Shown here one piece after another: positions 55,893 through 64,000 of a stretch of DNA of 64,000 nt. This DNA comes from Aphanomyces cochlioides (Eukaryota > Oomycota > Saprolegniomycetes > Saprolegniales > Verrucalvaceae), in contig JAHQRK010000004.1 in the NCBI GenBank assembly GCA_019828595.1, positions 2,294,001 through 2,358,000 of the forward strand. Direction: 5' to 3'. The notes beneath the pieces are model-generated. The model saw only the letters and a list, made by a program, of their open reading frames with translations, had not been told where the DNA came from and searched no databases. Each line of letters begins with the position of its first letter. Positions within the stretch are counted from its first letter, which is position 1. A program made the position numbers and the translations under genes.

Positions 55893-58572
55893 ATGGCAGC
55901 CGCCGCCGAGACTGTCGACTTCTCCAAGGCATTCTGCGAGCTCAGCGCGGCAAAAGCGATCCAATATCCCGTCTCCACGTTGACGTCGAATTGCTCCAAT
56001 GTTTGCGCGAACGAGCCAACGACCGCGACGGGATTTCCGCTGAGATCTCGGTCGTACTGTCTCATTGCGCTTGGCAAAGTCTTTGCAGCATCAAATTCGG
56101 TCCCAGACGACTACCTTGCGATCACAGACTTACAGAATCAACGACCGATATCAACCGTCGAGACACTCCCATCGCAAAAGAAGACAATGTACGTCTCTTC
56201 GCGACACCCTTGTTGTCGGTTGCGATGGCGCTAATGCGAGACATTCTGTAGAATTTTCAAGAACCTCGGCATCTCCTCGCTCGGCAAATCGCTTGGAGCG
56301 GGAAATCCTCTCACGGTGTCACTGTAAGTTCTCTTTCTCTCTTAGACGCTTATGGACAGCTACTTGTAGTGAATTGACCAACAATTCAATCGTATCCCTT
56401 GCAGGCACTTCATTCCCGAGCGGACTCTCGAATTTGTACGACGATTTCGTGGCGATCTCATGCGATTCCTGATCTGTGGTTAGAATCGTCGACCAAAACA
56501 AGCTCGTCGATATCTCCAACATAACTGCACCAGCTCTGACTTCACTGTGTGTTCCTAGCCTTCTGTCATCTTGTCTGACGTGATCGCAGGTCTGTCAAGT
56601 CGAACCAACTAGTTGCGATACCGCCTTTCAATCTCCCCAAGCTGATTTCGCTTTCCATGGATAACAACTCGATCACATCGCTTCAAAACATCACGTGGCC
56701 AGTGTCTTCCAACATCACAGCACTGTACTCATGCTTCCCCTGCCTTTCCTCCACCTCATGCTTGTTTGTAGCTCCTTTGCTGGAAACAACATCACAGAAT
56801 TGACCCCTTCTGTCAATCTTCCTGCGTCCCTCGTTACTCTGTACAGGCGCCTTGATCACTTCAACTCTTACCTGCGCGATTTAGGAATTTGCAAAACAAT
56901 GCGCTGTCCCGTGTCTTGTTGACGACGCTTCCTGCCACACTCCAAGTGCTTTGCTTGGGTGGCAACGCCAACTTGACTTCCTTCACTGTATCGTCTGCAG
57001 CGTATAATGTTCTCAAGAACCTCAACCAACCGCATGGCGTTGCAAGTGCCCTCAACACATCAAATTGTGACGCATCGTCGCCATTTGCATCAACGGCTCA
57101 ACTGGCCACGACATGCGGCAGCGACAGTCGGCTGGAAAAACTCTGGGACACATTCAGCATTTGCGTCCAACAGACTGCGGAAGCCGCTGCCACTTCGACC
57201 AAGTCAAACGCTTCCATTATCATCGTCTGTGTGTCTCTAGCTCTTATTGTCCTCCTCGTCATCGCCATTTGCTTCATTCGCCGCCGTGCCCGTCATGTTC
57301 CTCACTGGTGCGTCCGTTCCTTCCACTGAGTCAACTGACGGCATCAACTGCGTAGGTACGAAGAAGTCGACAGCAAATACTACAGCCTCGTGGATGAATC
57401 CCATCTCGACAGTGACATCCGCTACGATGAGATGTACGCTCCTTTCCACATTCCAGCACAGACGATTCAGCGGCATCAAATCCTGGCCCGTGGTGGGTTT
57501 GGCATCGTCTACCTCGCCACTTTGAATCCAAGCCCTGCTTACCCCGTCATTACGTCACCCGTCACGGTCGCCATGAAGCGCATGTTACCTGAGAAGGCTT
57601 GCGAAGTTCATGCTGTCGAAGACTTCATGGAAGAAATCCGCCTCAATGCTCGGCTTTACCACAAAAACATCGTCAAGTTTATCGGTTTTTCATGGACGAC
57701 GTTGCAAAACCTGAGCGCATTGACGGAGTACATGGACAATGGTGACTTGTGGTCCTATATGACGGCAGTGCGGACGTTTGGATGGGATGTTCATCCTTCC
57801 ATCCGTCTCCGCCACGACCACAGTCCGTCAGTCATGTTCTCCAAGTCGAGCTTTACCAACTCGGTGCTCAGTCTCGCCGCGAAACCAGACATCTTCGACG
57901 ATACTACCAGTACCAGGGCGTCCACGTCGCCCGCTTCGCTCTCCAAGTTCACTGTGCTCTGTGATGTCGTCGAAGCGATCGTATACCTCCACTCCATGGA
58001 TCCACCCATCATCCACCGTGATCTCAAGACCAAAAACGTGCTCTTAAACACTCATGGCGTCGCCAAACTCACTGACTTCGGCGTCTCCCGTGAAAGCTCT
58101 GAAGACACGATGACAGCAGAGATTGGCACCGTCGCGTGGATCGCTCCTGAAGTCCTCAAAGGAGTAAGTCCTCCCGTCCATCGCAACTTTTACCAACTCA
58201 ATGCAGGTCTACTACTCGGAGAAAGCCGACATTTACTCGCTCGGCGTGATGATTTCAGAGATGGACACGGTCGAAGTCCCGTACGGCAACCTTGATCAAA
58301 TCTTTCCAGAATTCCAAGCGCCGATGGACATTCACACGGCAAAGACTCGCATTGCGATGCTTGTCGTCGCCGGCGATCTCAGGCCGACTATCACAACGGC
58401 ATGTCCGCCGAGTGTTGCTGACGTCGCCGCGCGGTGTTTGTGCTACGATCCCGACCGACGTCCTCACATCTACCAAGTGTGGGACTGGCTCAAGCAAATC
58501 AAGCAAGCGATGCCGTCAAGCACAACGACGTCGTCGTCGTCGACGACACTTCCATTCGAGAAACAGATTTAA
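55893..58572 (+). CDS. LRR receptor-like protein kinase 2
   Basis: Same architecture as the neighbour on the other strand. LRR exons include LISLSMDNNSITSLQNI, SFAGNNITELTPSVNLPASL and LLTTLPATLQVLCLGGN. A membrane helix follows (ASIIIVCVSLALIVLLVIAI, then CFIRRRAR). The kinase domain has ARGGFGIVYLATL, TVAMKRMLPEKA, IIHRDLKTKNVLL, LTDFGVSRE and GTVA/WIAPEVLKG, ending QAMPSSTTTSSSSTTLPFEKQ. Many introns are 42-60 bp. The first visible exon (MAAAAETVDFSKAFCELSAA) has no obvious signal peptide, so the 5' end may be mis-modelled or lost. Kinase residues are intact. It likely arose by inverted duplication with kinase 1. Confidence 0.8.
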
Positions 58573-58581
58573 TTTAACACG

Positions 58582-58932
58582 TCATGGCATCACCAAGGCA
58601 TCTGCGTTGGCGCAGTACATGTCCAAAGTGTAGATGCATAACCGCAGCGCATCGACGTCGACAATACAAAACCCAGTGAGCTCTACGACACGTCCATCGC
58701 CACAATGCCCTTGAAATGTGCCGTGGAACGTTCCCCAGTGGCGCCATGTGAACGCAACGCGAGGCGGTCCAGAGCAGATTGCAGTGAGCTCCCATCCAAA
58801 GCCGCGCGGAAAAGCCGTTGAGAAGAGTTCCGTCGTGCAGTTTTCCATTGAACGTATGACGGTATAATAGAGGATGGCACATTTGCCACGCTTGTCGTGG
58901 CGCAGTGGACGGTAGTGTCCGAAACAGGCCAT
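58582..58932 (-). CDS. Small SnoaL/PR-like protein
   Basis: Single exon, 116 residues, from MACFGHYRPLRHDKRGK. The C-terminal half has the look of a SnoaL-like (NTF2-fold) protein of the pathogenesis-related/polyketide-cyclase type: FTWRHWGTFHGTFQG, GDGRVVELTGFCIVDVDALR. Such folds bind small hydrophobic molecules; a catalytic role is not evident. It may be missing an upstream exon, since family members are usually longer. Its stop is 9 bp from the stop of the convergent receptor kinase. Confidence 0.55.
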   Translation of the reverse strand: MACFGHYRPLRHDKRGKCAILYYTVIRSMENCTTELFSTAFPRGFGWELTAICSGPPRVAFTWRHWGTFHGTFQGHCGDGRVVELTGFCIVDVDALRLCIYTLDMYCANADALVMP

Positions 58933-59267
58933 ATCCGGGTCAGGTCACACTTTTGGGTCACACTACAAAATTGAACATATCTCCATCACCAGGAAGAGTT
59001 AAAGCGCCATACTTTGTCATTCTCTAGCAGGTCTCATCAGGGTGGCGGCACGGCCTTACGGCCTACCTGCCGCCTTACCCGATGAGAGAAAATATAAAGA
59101 AACCCCTTTTTGGTGCACGTTGGGGGCTCCCTCCTCCGAGTCATCCGCCTGCAGAAAATTTTTCACTCGACCTCCGCTTCGCTTCGGTGAGCGCAATTTT
59201 CTGGGTGGATGTCTGACGTCGTCCGCGCAGTTTAAGGCTTCGCAATTGCTGCTCGAATGAGAAAAAC
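58933..59267. other. Intergenic segment with strong stem-loops
   Basis: Gap between two minus-strand genes. It contains a GC-rich hairpin (59032-59087) and a second imperfect one (59152-59203, extended by CATCC/GGATG). No open frame is supported. It could be a structured non-coding RNA, a 3'-UTR element of the PH gene's downstream side, or a small hairpin-rich repeat. Confidence 0.45.
59032..59087. repeat. GC-rich multi-part hairpin
   Basis: TCTCATC (59032-59038) pairs with GATGAGA (59081-59087). GGGT (59040-59043) pairs with ACCC (59077-59080). GGCGGCA (59044-59050) pairs with TGCCGCC (59068-59074), with an inner GGCC/GGCC stem. Together they form an almost continuous 18-bp stem with one bulge and a two-base internal loop. 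Confidence 0.7.
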
Positions 59268-59945
59268 CTAAAATCTGATCAGAAATTTGAATAAAACCAT
59301 GAGAAAAACCAGTAAAAAACCTGTGACCTGCACCCGTGACCGGACCCGGACCTGACCTGTAAAGGATTCTTCCCAGTGGACGACATTTCGTCGAGCCATT
59401 GCCACATCAATACCTCCATGCGATGCTCCATGCTGGACGGCGCGTGGCGGGGATTTCCCCATGAAATCGACGGTTCTTTGCCCGTCGGTGACTTCGGAGG
59501 GTGTGGAGGTGTCGAGAGCTGGATTTTCTTTGTCCAGGAAGGAAGACGGACGAGAGGCAAGGCTCCGAGACGACACTGGAATCACCATCGCTGCATCTTG
59601 TTCATCTTCGTCGTTTTCTTTGGCGATATCACAGAGAACTTGCATCCATCGAGAGAACAATGCCGCATCGCTGGATTGAAAGATCATGTAGCGTCCATGA
59701 GCATCCGAGACTCGAAAGTTCCATCTTTGGTCGAGTCGGTCGACGCGCCAGACTTGGATTGAAGTCTTGAGCTTGCCGTTGATGATGTCGTCCGTCTTGT
59801 ACACATGAAGAAAGTCTCCCTTGCAGAGACAGAAGCGTTGCGTCCAGAGCCCAAACGGCCCACGGAAACGAAGCCAGCCTGCATGCTTGACAGGCCGAAG
59901 CGTGTTGGTTGTCACGTCGTCCATGAACATGTCGGTCGAAATCAC
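59268..59945 (-). CDS. PH-domain protein with hydrophobic C-terminal tail
   Basis: Single-exon frame of 225 residues. A pleckstrin-homology domain spans about residues 18-115: KHAGWLRFRGPFGLWTQRFC, LHVYKTDDIINGKLKTSIQV, WNFRVSDAHGRYMIFQSSDA and the terminal-helix FSRWMQVLCDIAKE. A Ser/Pro-rich linker follows, then a very hydrophobic end (TGFLLVFLMVLFKFLIRF) that may be a tail anchor. The tail might instead be intron read-through after SFTG, because a gtcagg donor lies there. PH domains bind phosphoinositides or proteins. It lies 98 bp downstream of the myosin stop on the same strand. Confidence 0.7.
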   Translation of the reverse strand: MISTDMFMDDVTTNTLRPVKHAGWLRFRGPFGLWTQRFCLCKGDFLHVYKTDDIINGKLKTSIQVWRVDRLDQRWNFRVSDAHGRYMIFQSSDAALFSRWMQVLCDIAKENDEDEQDAAMVIPVSSRSLASRPSSFLDKENPALDTSTPSEVTDGQRTVDFMGKSPPRAVQHGASHGGIDVAMARRNVVHWEESFTGQVRVRSRVQVTGFLLVFLMVLFKFLIRF

Positions 59946-60043
59946 GAATGGGAAGCATCCTGCGTCTATCCTGCGACGGTTGTGATATCATGCAGCATAG
60001 CACAAAGACACAGACTGATATAACGCTCTCTCATTCTTTCCTC

Positions 60044-63000
60044 TTATCCTCTTCCTGGAGGTGGATAACTCCTTCCTGTCTGCATCGTCGGTGGACTTGC
60101 GCCTTGCGTACTACTCGGTCGATTGTTGTCCGTCGAGCTGCTCACCGTGCTGGCAAAACTAAAATTGCTCATGTTTGTTTCGCGCACCGACATGATGGAA
60201 TTGCGCCCCCATTGATCGGACGCTTGCGAGGCCATCGAGTCACGTGCACTAGCTTGCTGTGGCTTTGGAACACTAAGAGCGTCCTTCTTGGACTTGCTCG
60301 CGCCCTCTTTCACTTCCAGCGTGATGCGCATGCTCGTGCCGATGAATTCCTTGGTGTGCACGTGGACTTTGACGTCTTGTCGCTCGGCCAACTTTGGAAT
60401 CACGAGTTGGATAAAGCCTTCGAGCATCATGGGCGTGACGGATTTGAGTTCAACACCGAGAGGAAAGCCGCCATGTTCAACATCGCCGCCTTCGAGGACG
60501 TTCTGGAGCCACTTGGTCATGTACTCGAGTTTCTTCGGATTGCCTTGAGCCCAATCTGTGAGGAGACGTTTCCAAGGCGTGGAGCCAAGTGTGTAGGGCA
60601 ATGCGGGAGCATTCGTCTTGATTTCATCCCAGTAGTCTTTGACGCGGCGCGCGCTGCCACGCTTGGGATTGTTTTCTTTGGATCGAAGGCGTTGGAGACG
60701 CGTGGCGCTGCGGTGGAGGAGTGTGTATGCTTCGTGCTTGGCGGCTGACATGTCTGGGATCTTTGGCGGCGTCGGATCGTCTCGCAGCGGTGTTTTGCCG
60801 ACGTCGGACGGTAAATCAAACAATTGACACACAAAGCCACGGAGCTTTTCGTACTCTTCCTCGAGGAGCGACAAGTAGGCAAGCTGCGACGCCTCGTGTG
60901 ACTTCTGTGAGAGGTTCTTGACCTTGTCTTCGACTTCCTTGGCCTGCAGCGACTCTTTCATCTTGCGATTCTCTTCCTTGAGCAAGTTGATTTCCGTCTC
61001 CTGCTGCGCGAGACGTTCACGCAACGCTTGGTTCTCCTCCGCAAGTGTCCCCAGCACTTGCGACGACTCGTCAAAGAGTCGACTCGTCGTACTTGGTCGT
61101 TGTGCTGGTTCTTGATTCATAACGCTGCTTGTCGCGGCAGAGCTGCCGCCAATGCCGCGACTCGACCCACTGCTTCCGAGTTGCGTCTGGAGATGAAGTA
61201 CTTTGGTGCCAAGCGCTCGTTGCTTCTTCTCCTGTGCCATGCGTCGCAAGATCTTTCGTCGGGCCAAAGCATTGCGCCAAAACGTTTGAATCGTTCGAAT
61301 CGCTCGCATGCGCTCGACGTATTGTCTTCGCTGGCTAAACATTCGCACGGCCGAGATGAGTCGCGTGGCGGCACGAGCACGGCGGAGCAACAAGACGACC
61401 TTGCGTGCTCGAAAGCTTCGAAAGATCGATTGCATCTTGACAATGCGGCGGTAAATGCGGCGGTACTTTGTATGTTGGATAAAGCCTCGAATGCGTGCTT
61501 GAAGGACGATTGCAGCGCGGCGCTGTCTTAAGAAACGCCGTCGCGTGATGAACATCTTGACTTGCTTTTGAATGCGAATCGCATGCGACTTCAATGCAAT
61601 CGCGCGCCGTTTTTCCAAATCATCCAGAATGCTCTCGCGGAAGTAGACGCGACTCAAGCCGACTTGGTAGTCAATAATGTGACCTTTGGGGAACAAATGC
61701 GCCATCAAGTCGGAGCAGAGTTGCTTGAGATCGTCGGGATGGTAATTAAACTGCTTGCCGCGGCTTGCATCCAACAATGCAGGCGCTAGAATTGCATAAT
61801 TCTTGACGCAATCGGCGTGAGGGAGGCGGCTCGGGTAGGCTGATCGACTCACACGAATGGCTTCAATCACACCTGCGCATCGAAGTTGATCCACGACGGA
61901 TTCATGATGGAAGACCGACGGCTAGACAGATGAAGCAACGTCAGAGGTGCTGAATTTGTTTAAGAACGTACCGATTTGACTGAATTCGGTTTGATACATC
62001 GCACGTAATGGACATTCGTCTGGGAAATCTTGTCCATCAAGCTGGCCAGTGACTCTTTAAACTGCGTGCCGACAGTAACAGCTCGAGAGGACGCATTGGC
62101 GCCGCCTGCGCGAGATTTTGACGTCTGGCGGTAAGAGTTGGAATTCTTGACGTCCGCTGTCGGGGGAAACATGGTCCGTACGAGGCCGAGGGAGCTATCG
62201 CCAAGGACTTTTTTGATATCAGGAAGGAGTGCGTCGCGATGCTTGTCGAGGAAACCGTTCGTGTCGTAGAGAACTTTGCCAGCATAATGTAAAATGATAA
62301 ATGCTGATGGTTGCAATCGCGGTGTTTCGAAGCGGGGATGGTTGTCCATGACAGCCGACAACTTGTGGGCAAACGACGCATCCGTGCCTGTCGCGAGACT
62401 GCTTTCTTCGTTGAGGAGACTGAGGACACCCAAGCGGCCTTCGATCAAGTCGAGAACATCTTGGTTGTCGGCAAAGTTGACATGCGCCCAGGAAATGCCC
62501 TCTTCTTCGTATTCAGCCTGGACGGTCTTGAGTACGTCTTGGACAAACTTTTGCTGAAGTTTTTCATTGGCGTAGTTGATGCAAAGCTGCTCGAATGAGT
62601 TGTGCACGAACGCTTCAAAGCCAAAGATGTCGAGGATGCCGATGAAATGGGAAACATGGCTGACACCAATCGCTGCGTTGATTTGGTTGACGAGCCACGT
62701 GAAGAGAGACGAGTAGAGCGATTTCGCCACAGCGTCACGGCAATCCCGAGCTTGGTCCACCGTCATGGGCTTGGCGATGACTTCTCGACCGACAATCACG
62801 CTGCGATGTGTCAAAACTGTCTCGAGTTCGGCATATGGCAGTCCTAGGAGATCAGCGGCGTTGGCGAACGGCGTCCGCTCCTTCACTTGCGACGAATCAA
62901 CATCGCCGTGGACCATTTCAAAATCCGCTTCGCCAAGATGCAAAATCGCCGCGAGAACACGCAGCAGTTCAGCTTGGAGATCGTTGGGAATGCCCACGAT

Positions 63001-64000
63001 GGACAAACCTTCCTGCGTATCTTTCCAAGTATGCTCAAGTGCGAGCTCAACGTCCTGGCGGACATAGCGGTATGCATGGTTTCCATTCAGGTGAAGATGT
63101 GGAAGGGAAGGAGCAGCTTCGAGGACTTGGTAGAAGATGTGGAACGTACGTTCACCAGCGGCTTGGTGGCACACACGACTCTTCTCGAGAAGATACGTAT
63201 GCGCTCTGGCGCCCATGAGTCGACCGCGTGGATCAAACTGGAGCTCTGTAAATTTGCCAAAGCGAGACGAATTGTCGTTGCGCGTTGTTGCGGCATTCCC
63301 AAACGATTCCAGCAGTGGATTTGACTGGATGATTCGATGAATAATGGACGTCTGTGCTTCGGAATCGGACACATGTGACGACAGCGTCGCGACATGATTC
63401 ATCATGATCTTGGTCGTTTCGGTCTTGCCTGCACCAGATTCACCACTGACCAAGATCGACTGGTTGATATTGTGCGTGCGCATGTGGAAGAACGACTCCA
63501 TGGAGACAGCATAAACGTGAGGGGGTTTGTTTTCACGCGAGCCATCCATATACCGCTGCATCGTTTGAGGACTGTAGAGACTGAGCCATTGATATGGATT
63601 CACGGCAATACAGATTTTGCCCGTGTACGTGTCTAAAAACGATTGCTTGAGGAAAAGCTACGATGGAAGGGATGTACATGGAAGAGTGCCAAAGAATCGC
63701 TGGCGCAAGTTGTATAGAATCGCGCCTTCGTGCAAATGATCAAGTGAAATCATATCCTCGAATCCGTTCGAGTGCATCTGGGCTTTGTTTTGTAGCGGCA
63801 AGCTGATCGTAGTTCCACTTGCATTCGATTTGACTGTTCTTGCTTGAATGATATTGATCACTTCTGGCTTTGACAGATCAATCGATGAGACCTTGCCAAT
63901 ATGTGCAGCGCCCAAACTCATGCCCTTGACAGGAACGCCTGTCTCAACGTCTTCGACTTTTACAGTGACAACAGAACCGTCAATACGCTGGACGGAAGCA
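60044..64000 (-). CDS. Unconventional myosin heavy chain (5' end beyond window)
   Basis: The gene is read from base 64000 downward; its N terminus is outside. The visible start has an SH3-like piece (RIDGSVVTVKVEDVETGVP). The motor domain shows IAVNPYQWLSLYSP, P-loop SGESGAGKTETTKIMM, switch I NDNSSRFGKF, switch II DIFGFEAF and the actin-binding loop end VHYVRCIKPNS. Introns lie at 63677-63633 and 61971-61922. About six IQ motifs (IRIQKQVKMFITRRRFLRQR, AAIVLQARIRGFIQ) form the neck. A coiled coil follows (EENQALRERLAQQETEINLL), then a globular tail starting near PWKRLLTDWAQGNPKKLEY that resembles no tail I can name, and a Ser/Pro-rich end. It probably transports cargo on actin. Motor residues look intact. 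Confidence 0.92.

Noticed and set aside
59032..59087. tRNA gene
   Set aside because: There is a single long stem without cloverleaf, anticodon arm or A/B box signals.

Overview
The window looks like nuclear DNA of a zoosporic oomycete, most likely a saprolegnialean (Saprolegnia, Achlya, Thraustotheca or Aphanomyces type). Genes are packed tightly on both strands and cut by very short GT-AG introns of about 40-55 bp. The content fits: a flagellar WD-repeat protein, leucine-rich-repeat receptor kinases, a WRKY19-like zinc-finger protein, a mitochondrial ribosomal protein, Orai-like calcium channels and a long-tailed myosin. I see no prokaryotic operon, CRISPR array, rRNA gene or tRNA gene.

Layout. 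0-5.6 kb: two PHD/CW zinc-finger genes in inverted orientation that share 1.1 kb of almost identical sequence. 5.6-16 kb: a dense housekeeping block with a WDR93-like protein, a long uncharacterised multi-exon gene, an MTA/SAH deaminase-like amidohydrolase, mitochondrial ribosomal protein mL46 and AP endonuclease IV. 16.5-18.7 kb: a pogo-type DNA transposon with clean terminal inverted repeats and a frameshifted transposase. 19.2-23.3 kb: a membrane protein with ankyrin repeats and two TIR domains. 23.5-32.5 kb: a UDP-glycosyltransferase, the zinc-finger protein, an M3 metallopeptidase and two Orai-like genes. 32.8-41.5 kb: transposon-rich and gene-poor, with a Tc1-type fragment, a PIF/Harbinger-like pair, a decayed Mutator-like element, a CCAAT/CCAAC tandem array and dispersed repeats. 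42.3-50.5 kb: a fibronectin-III membrane protein, an ankyrin membrane protein, a TMX2-like thioredoxin, a third Orai-like gene, an EF-hand lysophospholipid acyltransferase and an R3H protein. 51-58.6 kb: a conserved unknown and two divergently oriented LRR receptor kinases. 58.6-64 kb: a SnoaL-like protein, a strongly folded intergenic segment, a PH-domain protein and a myosin that runs off the right edge.

The most interesting signals are: (1) the four-TM/ankyrin/TIR/TIR protein, whose first TIR keeps the NADase-type glutamate while the second has glutamine there; (2) three Orai-like channels that differ exactly at the pore filter and gate positions; (3) CCAAT boxes phased at about 30 bp in several promoters and amplified into a tandem array; (4) inverted PHD/CW paralogues homogenised over 1.1 kb; (5) a 230-bp repeat lying in the same promoter position ahead of two unrelated genes. 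A calcium/NAD signalling theme (Orai channels, EF-hand acyltransferase, TIR protein, receptor kinases) is suggestive, but it is only inference from gene content.

Exon boundaries were set by reading frames and splice-site patterns alone. Gene coordinates are outer CDS limits unless exons are stated.
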